NCBI RefSeq assembly: GCF_022346995.1
Contig: NZ_JAKRNM010000017.1
Coordinates: 1 to 64,000 of the forward strand
From: Paenibacillus sp. ACRRY
Lineage (GTDB): Bacteria; Bacillota; Bacilli; Paenibacillales; Paenibacillaceae
Direction of reading: 5' to 3'
Length of the DNA stretch: 64,000 bases
The notes under the pieces are model-generated. The model was not told where the DNA came from, did no database searches, and saw nothing but the letters and a program-made list of their open reading frames with translations. Both the position numbers and the translations under genes were made by a program. Positions 39,786-49,552 of this stretch are shown here, in pieces; position 1 is the first letter of the stretch; every line of letters begins with the position of its first letter.

Positions 39786-42293
39786 ATGATGGAAAAGTGG
39801 AATGTCATTCAATTTCCGGGAATGAAAGCTGGTAAAGGGAGTACAGAAGCTCGGGAGGAGCTGTCCGTACGTCTCAAACAGTGGATTACCTCCCGGAAGG
39901 CTGTCCAGTTCGTTGCTGCACGTAAATGGGTGCTGCTCCTTACATTTATGGGATTTTTATTGGGGAAAGCCATGATCCTGAATGAACTATCGCCATTTGC
40001 AATTGCATACTTCGCGGTGATTGCCTTTATGCGCAGGGATTACATTATTCCCGTTGGTGCCGCTTTGCTGGCAGGGAGCCTTTTTGCTCCGTTTCCGGTT
40101 CCGCTTATCGTTGCGTCTGAGATGGCGATCTTCTATCTCTTGTTTAGAGGGCTGGAGGCTTATGACCGTGCTGAATTATCTTATGCACCAACAATGGTGT
40201 TTACGACTACTTTTATGGTCAAGTTGTTCGCGGTCGTCATTGGGCCGTCTTTCAGCTGGTACGCCATGTTAATGCTCACGATGGACTCCATACTCAGCTT
40301 CGTGCTCACCCTGGTTTTTATACAAGCCATACCGATTTTTACGTATCGCAAAAAGAAATTCAACCTAAAGAGCGAGGAGATCCTCTGCCTGATCATATTG
40401 CTGGCCTCCGTTATGACAGGAGCGGTGGGCTGGACCATTCAGTCCCTTTCCGTGGAGCATATGCTCTCTCGTTATTTAATTCTGATCTTCGCGCTGGTGG
40501 GCGGAGCCCCCCTTGGGGCATCGGTCGGGGTCATTACAGGTCTGATTTTGAGTCTCGCTGACATGTCTGCTGTATACCAAATGAGCTTGCTGGCTTTTGC
40601 CGGGATGCTGGCGGGTATGCTTAGAGAGGGCAAACGTGCAGGCGTTGCACTGGGGATGCTGCTGGGCTCATCCATTCTATCCATATATCTGGGCGGTCCA
40701 GGTGACGTGATGAATTCCTTATGGGAGACGTGCGCAGCCATTGTTCTGTTCATGCTTACACCTAAGAGCATGATGGCGGCCATATCCAAATATGTGCCAG
40801 GCACACAGGATCATACCAAATCGCAGCATGAATATGCGAAGCGGATTCGGGATATCACGGCAGAACGGGTGACCCGCTTCTCACAGGTATTCCGCCAGCT
40901 TTCCCGCAGCTTCGATCAGATGTCCGGTACGGGGGAACCGGTACAGAACGAAGGCGGCATGGAGCATTTCATGAATGAGGTAGCAGAGGGAACGTGCGCA
41001 GGGTGCTTTAAACGTGCACAGTGCTGGGATGCAAAGTTTATTCAAACCTATAAATACATGACGGATGTGATGAGTTCCATTGAGGCCAATCCGGAGATGT
41101 CTGGCAAACAAATCCCGGTGGAGTGGAACAGGGTATGTGCCAAACCGGAGGAGGTGCTCGAGGTTATGCGTGCCCAGTACGGGCTCTACCAGCATAATAT
41201 GCAGTGGAAGCGTCAGATAGTGGACAGTCGGCAGCTGGTTGCCGAGCAATTATCCGGAGTATCCCAGGTGATGGAGGACCTGGCGAGAGAAATTCAACGG
41301 GAAAGTGAGGAGATGGTACAGCAGGAGGAGCAGATTCGGGATGCACTGGAGTCACTGGGCCTGTCCATTCATTCAATTGAAATTATCAATCTGGAAGCAG
41401 GCAATGTGGAAATCGAGATTGTTCATGCCTACACGAGGGGGTTTGATGAATGCCGGAAGATGATTGCGCCGCTGATCTCGGATGTCCTGGACGAGCATAT
41501 TGCAGTTCTCCATGAGACGATGACGGATCCCCGTCAGGGTCTGGCTACCGTGACCTTTGGCTCAGCCAAAACCTATGAAGTGACTACAGGGGTAGCTGCG
41601 GCTGCCAAAGGGGGAGATTTATTATCCGGGGACAGCTTCAGCACCGTTGAACTGGGAAATGGTACCTTCGCGGTGGCGCTCAGTGATGGTATGGGCAACG
41701 GGGAACGTGCACGCATGGAGAGCAGTGCCGCATTAAATATTCTGGAACAACTGCTTCAATCCGGCATGGATGAGAAGCTGGCGATAAAATCCGTGAATTC
41801 TGTGCTGATGCTGCGCTCTCCTGAAGAGATGTATGCCACGGTGGACATGGCTTTAATCGATGAATATACGGCAGAGACCACATTTATGAAAATCGGCTCA
41901 ACTCCGAGCTTTATTAAACGCGGACAGGAGGTTATTCAGGTATCGGCCAGCAACCTGCCCATTGGCATTATTAAAGACATCGAAGTCGATCTGGTCACTG
42001 TACAGCTTCAACCGGGCGATATATTGATTATGATGACGGATGGAATCTATGATGCCCCAGGGTATGCCGTCAACAAGGAGCTATGGATGAAACGTCTCAT
42101 TCAGGAGATTGATAGTGACGATCCACAAGAGGTAGCAGACTGCCTGCTTGAGAGCGTAATTCGATATCAGCAGCATGAGATTTTGGATGATATGACTGTC
42201 GTTGTAGGAAAAGTAGAGCATTACCGTCCTGAATGGGCAACATTGCGCGTACCGGGTATTAACCGGATGGAGCGTCCGCGTACAGTAAGTTAA
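39786..42293 (+). CDS. spoIIE: stage II sporulation protein E (SpoIIE phosphatase)
   Basis: SpoIIE dephosphorylates SpoIIAA to activate sigma-F in the forespore and interacts with FtsZ at the polar septum. This protein has 835 residues. About ten membrane helices occupy residues 45-320, followed by a coiled/FtsZ-interaction region and the C-terminal PP2C phosphatase (about 585-810) with the metal-binding aspartates in GDSFS and ALSDGMGNG and the later MMTDGIYD. ATG 39786 follows GGGGTG; the frame also opens at 39771. It is followed by yabS and yabT. Confidence 0.95.
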   Translation: MMEKWNVIQFPGMKAGKGSTEAREELSVRLKQWITSRKAVQFVAARKWVLLLTFMGFLLGKAMILNELSPFAIAYFAVIAFMRRDYIIPVGAALLAGSLFAPFPVPLIVASEMAIFYLLFRGLEAYDRAELSYAPTMVFTTTFMVKLFAVVIGPSFSWYAMLMLTMDSILSFVLTLVFIQAIPIFTYRKKKFNLKSEEILCLIILLASVMTGAVGWTIQSLSVEHMLSRYLILIFALVGGAPLGASVGVITGLILSLADMSAVYQMSLLAFAGMLAGMLREGKRAGVALGMLLGSSILSIYLGGPGDVMNSLWETCAAIVLFMLTPKSMMAAISKYVPGTQDHTKSQHEYAKRIRDITAERVTRFSQVFRQLSRSFDQMSGTGEPVQNEGGMEHFMNEVAEGTCAGCFKRAQCWDAKFIQTYKYMTDVMSSIEANPEMSGKQIPVEWNRVCAKPEEVLEVMRAQYGLYQHNMQWKRQIVDSRQLVAEQLSGVSQVMEDLAREIQRESEEMVQQEEQIRDALESLGLSIHSIEIINLEAGNVEIEIVHAYTRGFDECRKMIAPLISDVLDEHIAVLHETMTDPRQGLATVTFGSAKTYEVTTGVAAAAKGGDLLSGDSFSTVELGNGTFAVALSDGMGNGERARMESSAALNILEQLLQSGMDEKLAIKSVNSVLMLRSPEEMYATVDMALIDEYTAETTFMKIGSTPSFIKRGQEVIQVSASNLPIGIIKDIEVDLVTVQLQPGDILIMMTDGIYDAPGYAVNKELWMKRLIQEIDSDDPQEVADCLLESVIRYQQHEILDDMTVVVGKVEHYRPEWATLRVPGINRMERPRTVS

Positions 42294-42316
42294 TTGCATG
42301 ATTCTCTGTTTGAAGT

Positions 42317-42354
42317 CTCTCCATTCTGGCAATGCTAGTCATAGAATTGGAGAG
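42317..42354. repeat. hairpin between spoIIE and yabS
   Basis: CTCTCCATTCT pairs with AGAA-T-TGGAGAG (one bulge). No T-run follows, so it is not a standard terminator. Confidence 0.35.
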
Positions 42355-42377
42355 TAACAAAAACGGAGGGATTTCGG

Positions 42378-43130
42378 ATGAAGCAGATCTTGTTGATCAC
42401 CGACGGTTGTTCTAATGTAGGTACAAGTCCTGTGCTGGCAGCGGCAGAAGCCCGTGAAGAGGGAATTACGGTTAATGTGGTTGGTGTGATTGATTATGGG
42501 ACCATTGGTGAACTGGGTAGCCGGGAGATTGAGGATATTGCCAAAGCTGGGGGTGGAATCAGCCAGATTGTCGGAACAAGGCAGCTTGCCCATACGATGC
42601 AGATGATGACAAGGAAAACGGTGGTTCAGACCATTCAGCAGGCGGTTAATAGAGAGTTAACACAAATTCTGGGAGAGAAGGTGTCCAAAACCGTAACTGA
42701 CCTTGAACCTACACAGCGTGCTCAGGTGGTAGAAGTGATAGATAACCTGGCTGAAACGGCCCCTCTTCAGGTCATTCTGTTAATCGATGTAAGTGCAAGC
42801 ATGAAGCCGAAGCTCGCTGCAGTTGAAGAAGGAATCCGGGATTTGATGTTGAGCTTGCAGTCACGTGTAGGGCAGAGCAAGCTCTCGGTATTTCATTTCC
42901 CGGGTCGCCATAGTGGAGAAGAGGCTGTGATGGATATCAACTGGACATCGGATCTGGGCAGTGTCCGTTCGCTGTTTGGACGTCTGCAGATGAAGGGTGC
43001 GACCCCGACAGGTCCTGCGATTCAGAAGGTGATTGATTTTTACCGTTATGGTACACTGGAGGGACAGCAGGAAATAGAAGGGAACTATCGCATTGAAAGA
43101 GAAGGGATGCTCGGTGACAACGTTGTCTGA
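42378..43130 (+). CDS. yabS: vWA-domain protein YabS
   Basis: A 250-residue protein with von Willebrand A-type signatures. A TDG motif (residues 8-10) lies near the N-terminus and a MIDAS-type DVSASMK around residues 137-143 in the C-terminal half, preceded by LQVILLI. A metal-dependent protein-interaction role is inferred; no reaction is known. ACGGAGGG precedes the ATG. Its end overlaps yabT by 17 bp, so the vWA protein and the kinase are made together. Confidence 0.88.
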   Translation: MKQILLITDGCSNVGTSPVLAAAEAREEGITVNVVGVIDYGTIGELGSREIEDIAKAGGGISQIVGTRQLAHTMQMMTRKTVVQTIQQAVNRELTQILGEKVSKTVTDLEPTQRAQVVEVIDNLAETAPLQVILLIDVSASMKPKLAAVEEGIRDLMLSLQSRVGQSKLSVFHFPGRHSGEEAVMDINWTSDLGSVRSLFGRLQMKGATPTGPAIQKVIDFYRYGTLEGQQEIEGNYRIEREGMLGDNVV

Positions 43131-44061
43131 TGCCTCTTTCCCGCCAGGAACAGTAATTACGGGGAAATGGAATCGCAGCCGTTATACGATTCGCAAGCTG
43201 CTGGGCAAAGGCGCCAACGGCATCGTTTTTCTTGTCCAGCGGGGTGAGAATGGCAAACACTATGCACTTAAGATGGGATTTGATCCGTTCGATCTGCAAT
43301 CAGAGATCAATGTACTCAAATCGTTTCAGCTACAGCGTAATCATGAGGCCCTGAAGCAGAGTGGTATTCCTTCCTATCTCAAGGATGTGGACGATTATGC
43401 CATTCAGGGACGGGATATTCCCTTTTATGTGATGCGTTATGTTCGGGGTGAAGCTCTTCACCACTTCATCAGGCGTCAAGGGACGGACTGGACGCTGCTG
43501 GTTGGGCTTAGACTCTTGCAGAAGCTGGCACAATTACATCAGGCGGGATGGGTATTTGGCGATCTTAAGCCTCAGAACGTACTGGTATCCGATTTTGGTC
43601 AAGTGGAGCTCATTGATTATGGTGGAGTTACGTCGATTGGACGAAGCGTGAAACAGTTTACCGAATGGTATGACAGGGGCTTCTGGAATGGCGGAAGCCG
43701 AACAGCAGATGGCACCTACGATGTCTTTGCTTTTGCTTTGTTACTGATTCACGTATTGGAGGGGGAAGCGCTCAAGGCGCTAGCTGCCGAAGGATTGCCA
43801 CAACTGCGGAGTGTCAATCAGCTCACGACCCTGGTGGAGCGCAGCGAAAGGCTGCGACCGTTTCGTAACTGGACGATTCAGGCCCTTCGGGGACAGTTCC
43901 GGGATGCCGGACATGCAGCCAAATCCTGGAAAGACATGATGGCCCGGCCTACACCTCTTCGCCGGCGTTCATCGAGCTCTACACCACGCTGGCTAAAAAA
44001 TGCATTCGCTGTATCCGTTATATTACTTATTGGGGTACTCATCTATGCACTGCGTTTTTAA
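43114..44061 (+). CDS. yabT: Ser/Thr protein kinase YabT
   Basis: A 315-residue kinase with one C-terminal membrane helix (about 295-312) and no external domain. The glycine loop GKGANGIVFLVQ and the VAIK-type lysine in YALKMGF are present. The catalytic loop reads FGDLKPQN instead of HRDLKxxN and the DFG motif is DYGG, so it is atypical though probably active. B. subtilis YabT phosphorylates RecA, AbrB and other DNA-linked proteins during sporulation. GTG 43114 follows AGAAGGGA. Confidence 0.9.
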   Translation: MTTLSDASFPPGTVITGKWNRSRYTIRKLLGKGANGIVFLVQRGENGKHYALKMGFDPFDLQSEINVLKSFQLQRNHEALKQSGIPSYLKDVDDYAIQGRDIPFYVMRYVRGEALHHFIRRQGTDWTLLVGLRLLQKLAQLHQAGWVFGDLKPQNVLVSDFGQVELIDYGGVTSIGRSVKQFTEWYDRGFWNGGSRTADGTYDVFAFALLLIHVLEGEALKALAAEGLPQLRSVNQLTTLVERSERLRPFRNWTIQALRGQFRDAGHAAKSWKDMMARPTPLRRRSSSSTPRWLKNAFAVSVILLIGVLIYALRF

Positions 44062-44105
44062 TTTTTACAGGTGCATATACATAACGCAAGGAATGAGGAA
44101 CAGGT

Positions 44106-45545
44106 ATGGAGGCTTTACGCTGGAATGAGCTGGTGAATCATGTGCTGGAGGCAGCGGAAGAGCATCAGTTATGGGTTCCCGGGGATCGGATCATCGTCGC
44201 AGTATCGGGCGGACCGGACTCGGTGGCTTTTTTGCATATTATGCATGAGATCAGTACAAGACATGTTCCGCTGGAACTGGTCTGTGCTCATGTGCATCAC
44301 GGGTTCCGTACAGAATCGGATGAAGAGGCCGAAATGGTTGGGAAAATGGCAGCACAGCTGAACATTCCTTTTGAATGGGTGAAGGCCGATATTCCTTCTT
44401 ATATGAAGCTTACAGGGAAGGGATCACAGGAAGCGGCACGCGATAGGCGGTATGCATTTCTGCATGAGGTAGCTGACAAATATGGTGCAGCAAGCATTGC
44501 TCTGGCACATCATGCGGATGATCAGGCAGAGACAGTTATGCTTCATTTATTACGTGGCAGCGGACTAACTGGACTGTCCGGAATGAAGTTTAAACGGCGC
44601 GAAAAAAATGTGGAACTTATTCGCCCATGTCTTCGTATAAACAAGACAGACCTTGTAGAAGCTTGTAATACTCAGGGATTTCTGTACTTTAATGATGCAA
44701 GCAATTCCCAGCGTAAATATCGGCGTAATGCCATTCGCTTGGATGTGCTTCCTTATTTGGGGCAATATAATGGACAGCTCACGCCGTCTTTGAATCGGCT
44801 TGCCGAAATTGTGGGCGATGAAGACGATTTCATGGAACAAAGTGCATATGACGCATACAGGTGTCTAGTGCAGGTGAACGGCGGAAGGCAAACCTTTGAG
44901 GTGCCTTCCTTTTTGAAGTTACATGTCGCTTTACAACGAAGGTTGATTAAACTAATATTGAATTATCTGCCTTTGGACAGTGATTTTGTCGACTTTACCC
45001 GTATCGAAACCATTCGCCGCAAGGTAATAGAGCCTTATGCGAAGACCTGGAGCCTAGATTTAGGACAGACACTCGCTTGTACCCGGGAGTATGATCTGGT
45101 TTCCTTTGGCATACGGACAGACGTACAGGATCAATCTTTCGAGTATCGTCTCGTGCAATGGAACGGAACTTATGAGCTTTCACTCAGGGAGATTGACCGA
45201 TATCTTCGGATCGTTCCTATGAGTCCCGAGGACTATCTTGTGCCGGAAACGGCAGATCAGGCCGCATTTGATGCGGATCAACTGCTCATGCCGCTGGTTG
45301 TGCGTTCACGGTTACCTGGAGATACCATGAAAGTCATGGGATTAAACGGAAGCAAAAAGGTGAAAAATATTTTCATCGATGAAAAAATCCCCCCCTCTGT
45401 CCGTCCGCGTATTCCCGTGGTTTGTGACGGAGCAGGCAACATTGTCTGGTTGCCGGGTGTTCGCCGGTCGAATATTGCACCGGTGAAGGAGGATACTTCC
45501 GCCATCCTGTACATGACTGTAGGCAATTCAGCGATTCAGGGGTAG
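44106..45545 (+). CDS. tilS: tRNA(Ile)-lysidine synthetase
   Basis: TilS converts C34 of the tRNA-Ile CAU anticodon to lysidine, which changes its codon and charging specificity. The 479-residue protein has the PP-loop SGGPDS at residues 34-39, the AHVHHGFR and ALAHHADDQAETVMLHLLRG motifs and C-terminal TilS domains. GAACAGG precedes the ATG. It pairs with hpt as in B. subtilis. Confidence 0.96.
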   Translation: MEALRWNELVNHVLEAAEEHQLWVPGDRIIVAVSGGPDSVAFLHIMHEISTRHVPLELVCAHVHHGFRTESDEEAEMVGKMAAQLNIPFEWVKADIPSYMKLTGKGSQEAARDRRYAFLHEVADKYGAASIALAHHADDQAETVMLHLLRGSGLTGLSGMKFKRREKNVELIRPCLRINKTDLVEACNTQGFLYFNDASNSQRKYRRNAIRLDVLPYLGQYNGQLTPSLNRLAEIVGDEDDFMEQSAYDAYRCLVQVNGGRQTFEVPSFLKLHVALQRRLIKLILNYLPLDSDFVDFTRIETIRRKVIEPYAKTWSLDLGQTLACTREYDLVSFGIRTDVQDQSFEYRLVQWNGTYELSLREIDRYLRIVPMSPEDYLVPETADQAAFDADQLLMPLVVRSRLPGDTMKVMGLNGSKKVKNIFIDEKIPPSVRPRIPVVCDGAGNIVWLPGVRRSNIAPVKEDTSAILYMTVGNSAIQG

Positions 45546-45597
45546 TGGTTATGGTTCAGGTAAGGCTTTCATAGTATAACTTAGGAGGTTCGCACAG

Positions 45598-46137
45598 TTG
45601 CAGAACGACATTCAGGAAGTATTGATCAGTGAAGAAGAAATTCAAAGTAAAGTCAAGGAATTAGGCGCAACACTAAGTGCCGAATATGCAGGTCGCAATC
45701 CTTTGGTCATTTGTGTGCTCAAGGGTGCGTTTATATTTATGGCTGATTTGGTTAAAAACATAACGGTACCTGTTGAAATGGATTTCATGGCAGTATCCAG
45801 TTATGGAGCATCCACCAAATCGTCAGGCGTTGTTAAGATCATCAAGGATCTCGACGTCTCGGTTGAAGGTCGTGAGGTTCTCATTGTCGAGGATATTATC
45901 GATAGTGGACTTACGCTCAGCTATTTGATTGAGCTGCTTCAAAATCGCGGTGCCGAAACGGTGCGCGTGGTTACGCTTTTTGACAAACCTTCAGGCCGTA
46001 AGGTGGAGCTTGAAGCTCATTACACCGGCTTTGACATTCCTGATGCATTCATCGTTGGATATGGTTTGGATTATGCCGAGAAGTACCGGAATCTCCCTTA
46101 CATCGGGATTTTGAAACCGGAAGTATACAGCAGTTAA
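45598..46137 (+). CDS. hpt: hypoxanthine phosphoribosyltransferase
   Basis: Purine-salvage enzyme (HprT), 179 residues, converting hypoxanthine and guanine plus PRPP to IMP and GMP. VLKGAFIFMADL near residue 43 and the PRPP motif VEDIIDSGLTL near 100 are intact. TTG 45598 is used, with TTAGGAGG upstream. In B. subtilis HprT also binds TilS and activates ftsH transcription; the order tilS-hpt-ftsH is kept here. Confidence 0.96.
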   Translation: MQNDIQEVLISEEEIQSKVKELGATLSAEYAGRNPLVICVLKGAFIFMADLVKNITVPVEMDFMAVSSYGASTKSSGVVKIIKDLDVSVEGREVLIVEDIIDSGLTLSYLIELLQNRGAETVRVVTLFDKPSGRKVELEAHYTGFDIPDAFIVGYGLDYAEKYRNLPYIGILKPEVYSS

Positions 46138-46179
46138 TAAGCATGCTAGTTCCAAGCCCAGTTCTGCTCGTGCCTTCTG

Positions 46180-46209
46180 TTGAGAAGCCATGTCGGGCTA
46201 TGTTAAAAT
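46180..46209 (+). promoter_or_regulatory. promoter of ftsH
   Basis: TTGAGA, an 18-bp spacer and TAAAAT. Confidence 0.6.
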
Positions 46210-46238
46210 AATTAAAGTGTCTCGAGAGGAGGTAGGGG

Positions 46239-48284
46239 ATGAATCGGTTCATCCGGAATTCTGGTTTTTATTTGATTCTTTTTTTAGTCGTGGTGGGCAT
46301 AGTGCAGTTCGTCAGCAATGGCGGCGAAGCCACAGATAATCCTAGATATGATCAGTTGCGCACGGCGGTTAAGGCGAACAACATCTCGGAATTGACGGTT
46401 CAATTTGACGGTCAGTCTTTTCTTGTGACCGGTCAATATAGAGAGAAGCCTAGCGAAGCCAAATCAGAAAATTTCTCAACGTACATTCCTCCTACGGATG
46501 AAGCGATTAGTGAGCTTGTAGCGGCAAGTGAAGCTAATAATTTCAAGTTAAATCAGGAGCCAATGAGAGGTGACAGCATCTGGCTGACACTTCTGACATC
46601 CTTTATTCCTTTGATCATTATGTTCCTGCTGTTCTTCTTCCTGTTTAATCAGGCGCAAGGCGGCGGCGGTAAAGTAATGAACTTTGGTAAAAGCCGTGCC
46701 CGTCTCTATAACGAAGAGAAGAAGCGGGTTACATTTGAAGACGTCGCAGGTGCGGACGAAGAGAAGCAGGAGCTTGTTGAGGTCGTTGACTTCCTCAAAG
46801 ATCCTCGCAAATTCGCAGCTGTAGGTGCACGGATTCCTAAGGGCGTATTGCTCGTGGGGCCTCCGGGTACTGGTAAAACGTTGCTTGCTCGTGCCGTTGC
46901 AGGTGAAGCGGGTGTGCCGTTCTTCAGTATCTCGGGTTCTGACTTCGTCGAAATGTTTGTCGGTGTCGGTGCATCCCGTGTACGTGACTTGTTTGAAAAT
47001 GCAAAGAAAAACGCCCCATGTATCATCTTTATTGACGAGATTGATGCTGTGGGTCGTCAGCGTGGAGCTGGCCTTGGCGGTGGTCACGATGAACGTGAAC
47101 AAACGCTCAACCAGTTGCTCGTTGAAATGGACGGATTCGGAGCTAACGAGGGAATTATCATCGTTGCTGCAACGAACCGTGCAGACATTTTGGACCCTGC
47201 CTTGCTGCGTCCGGGACGTTTTGACCGTCAAATCACGGTTGACCGCCCTGATGTAAAAGGTCGTGAAGCGGTACTGAAAGTACACTCCCGCAACAAACCA
47301 CTCACAAAAGATGTGAAACTGGACATTATTGCGAAACGTACAACAGGCTTCTCTGGTGCGGATCTTGAGAATCTCCTGAATGAAGCGGCACTGCTTGCGG
47401 CACGCCGTAACAGAAAAGATATTTCCATGCGTGAGGTAGATGAGGCGATCGACCGTGTCATTGTAGGTACGGAGAAGAAAAGCCGTGTCATCAGTGATCG
47501 TGAGAAACGAATCGTTGCTTATCACGAAGCAGGCCATACCATTGTAGGATACTTCCTGGAACATGCCGATATGGTACATAAAGTGACCATCATTCCACGC
47601 GGACGTGCGGGTGGATATGTAATCATGTTGCCAAAAGAAGACCGAATGCTGGTAACCAAGCAAGAACTCTTGGACAAAGTAACAGGGCTCCTCGGGGGTC
47701 GTGTAGCAGAAGAATTGTTCATTGGTGAAATTGGTACTGGTGCATACAGTGACTTCCAGCAAGCGACAGGTATTGTTCGCAGCATGGTTATGGAGTACGG
47801 TATGAGTGAGAAATTGGGACCTATGCAATTCGGAAGTTCACAAGGACAGGTATTCCTAGGACGGGATATCGGCCATGAACAGAATTACTCGGATTCCATC
47901 GCTTATGAGATCGATCAGGAAATGCAGCGCTTTATCAATGAATGTTACGAGAAATGTAAAGACCTGCTCGTAAAACATTCCAAAGAAATGCACTTGATCG
48001 CTCAAACGTTGCTTGAAGTGGAGACACTGGAAATGGATCAGATCAAACAATTGATCGAGACAGGTTCCCTGACTCCAAAACCGGAGAGCGATAATGACAA
48101 CGAAGGTACGCCAAGTGAAGGCGGAGAGCCAATCGTCGATAATATCGGTGATGTGCGTGTTCGCATTCAAGGCAAAGACGAAACACCTGAGCCACCAGCC
48201 GGAGATATCCCTAACGATGCTCCGAATCTGGATAAAGGCAACAGTAATGACCCAGATGATGGCGGTACGAAGCCAACATCTTAA
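46239..48284 (+). CDS. ftsH: ATP-dependent zinc metalloprotease FtsH
   Basis: Membrane AAA+ protease that degrades misfolded membrane and some regulatory proteins. The 681-residue protein has two membrane helices (about 9-28 and 112-132) flanking an external domain. Walker A is GPPGTGKT (207-214), with FIDEIDAVGR and the second region of homology downstream; the zinc site is HEAGH (429-433). The final 60 residues are acidic and proline-rich. GAGGAGGTAGGGG precedes the ATG. Confidence 0.97.
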   Translation: MNRFIRNSGFYLILFLVVVGIVQFVSNGGEATDNPRYDQLRTAVKANNISELTVQFDGQSFLVTGQYREKPSEAKSENFSTYIPPTDEAISELVAASEANNFKLNQEPMRGDSIWLTLLTSFIPLIIMFLLFFFLFNQAQGGGGKVMNFGKSRARLYNEEKKRVTFEDVAGADEEKQELVEVVDFLKDPRKFAAVGARIPKGVLLVGPPGTGKTLLARAVAGEAGVPFFSISGSDFVEMFVGVGASRVRDLFENAKKNAPCIIFIDEIDAVGRQRGAGLGGGHDEREQTLNQLLVEMDGFGANEGIIIVAATNRADILDPALLRPGRFDRQITVDRPDVKGREAVLKVHSRNKPLTKDVKLDIIAKRTTGFSGADLENLLNEAALLAARRNRKDISMREVDEAIDRVIVGTEKKSRVISDREKRIVAYHEAGHTIVGYFLEHADMVHKVTIIPRGRAGGYVIMLPKEDRMLVTKQELLDKVTGLLGGRVAEELFIGEIGTGAYSDFQQATGIVRSMVMEYGMSEKLGPMQFGSSQGQVFLGRDIGHEQNYSDSIAYEIDQEMQRFINECYEKCKDLLVKHSKEMHLIAQTLLEVETLEMDQIKQLIETGSLTPKPESDNDNEGTPSEGGEPIVDNIGDVRVRIQGKDETPEPPAGDIPNDAPNLDKGNSNDPDDGGTKPTS

Positions 48285-48315
48285 TGTCTAACAGAACCTG
48301 TTCTGAGAACAGATC

Positions 48316-48343
48316 AAAGAGAGCCGAGAGGCTCTCTTTTTTT
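48316..48343 (+). terminator. rho-independent terminator of ftsH
   Basis: AAAGAGAGCC GAGA GGCTCTCTTT with a T tail. Confidence 0.92.
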
Positions 48344-48446
48344 GTGCGTTTTATTCAAATTACAGAGATAATGATAACTGCGAGCTAGAGCGCGAACTAC
48401 GCAGGAAATGGTTGATTAAGGTGTTGTTCTGTGCCCTTTTCATTTA

Positions 48447-48475
48447 TTGACAGAGTCGTGAACGTTGTGTACATT
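48447..48475 (+). promoter_or_regulatory. promoter of the nadABC operon
   Basis: TTGACA, a 17-bp spacer and TACATT. I saw no NiaR-type operator with confidence. Confidence 0.75.
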
Positions 48476-48578
48476 AGGTGTTAAACCGCTTGTGATTCGT
48501 TTCTCAAGCGAAAATATCGACGCAGATAGTCACAGGAAACGGCGCATGGCGCTGTCCCGTCAAAGGAGAGGATCACAG

Positions 48579-49517
48579 GTGGAAGCTCTGGCTTTAGAGC
48601 GCAAGGCTGAGATGAACCGGGAGCTGCGAGAGCGGCTGATGGAGTTGAAGAAGGAACGTAACGCTATTATTCTTGCTCATTATTACCAACGTGACGAAGT
48701 ACAGGAAGTAGCCGATTTTCGTGGAGATTCATTCCTATTGGCACAGAAAGCCGCGCAAACAGATGCGGATGTCATTGTATTTTGCGGGGTTCACTTTATG
48801 GGTGAAAGCGCTAAAATTTTGGCCCCGAACAAGACGGTTATCATTCCGGATGAACGTGCAGGATGCCCCATGGCAGACATGGTCAATGTTGAGGGCCTGC
48901 GTAAACTGAAAGCGCAGCATCCCAATGCAAAAGTAGTGACGTATATCAATTCCTCGGCTGAGATCAAGGCAGAGACCGACATCTGTTGTACATCGGCCAA
49001 CGCAGTCCGGGTTATTCAATCTGTTGATTCTGATGAGATTATCTGGGTGCCGGATAAAAACCTGGGACATTATGTTCAGCAGCACACAGACAAAAAAATG
49101 ATCATCTGGGAAGGGTATTGCAACACACACGATATGCTGACTGTAAAAGACGTCGTTGAGATGAGAGCCAAATATCCAAATGCCGAGTTTGTCGTCCACC
49201 CGGAATGCCGTCCGGAAGTCGTGGAGATGGGAGACTTTGTAGGCAGCACGACAGCAATTCTTGAATACTGCAAAAATTCTTCCGCCAAGGAATTTATCGT
49301 AGGAACGGAAGATGGTACAGGATACCAGCTGCGACTGGATAGCCCGGATAAAGAGTTTCATTTTGCCACCAAGTTCCTGGTGTGTCCAAACATGAAGGTC
49401 AATAACCTGAAGAAACTGGTTAAATGCCTGGAAACGATGAAGCCACAAATTTACGTACCACCGGCCGTTGCCGACAAAGCTAGAGAATCGCTAGAGCGCA
49501 TGTTACTGGTGAAGTAG
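48579..49517 (+). CDS. nadA: quinolinate synthase
   Basis: NadA condenses iminoaspartate with dihydroxyacetone phosphate to quinolinate using a 4Fe-4S cluster. The 312-residue protein has three conserved cysteine contexts: FCGVHFMGESA, ICCTSANAV and FLVCPNMKVN. GTG 48579 is chosen after AAAGGAGAGG; the frame runs up to 48465 without a ribosome binding site, in leader sequence. It is the first gene of nadABC, absent from this place in B. subtilis. Confidence 0.93.
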   Translation: MEALALERKAEMNRELRERLMELKKERNAIILAHYYQRDEVQEVADFRGDSFLLAQKAAQTDADVIVFCGVHFMGESAKILAPNKTVIIPDERAGCPMADMVNVEGLRKLKAQHPNAKVVTYINSSAEIKAETDICCTSANAVRVIQSVDSDEIIWVPDKNLGHYVQQHTDKKMIIWEGYCNTHDMLTVKDVVEMRAKYPNAEFVVHPECRPEVVEMGDFVGSTTAILEYCKNSSAKEFIVGTEDGTGYQLRLDSPDKEFHFATKFLVCPNMKVNNLKKLVKCLETMKPQIYVPPAVADKARESLERMLLVK

Positions 49518-49552
49518 CATGCGCTACTCTTGCTCCGAGACAGGTGAATAGG

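Noticed and set aside
46548..47828. 426-residue minus-strand ORF across ftsH
   Set aside because: Long, but it mirrors the ftsH codons, is rich in Cys, Phe and His, and has no start signal; shadow of a well-conserved gene.
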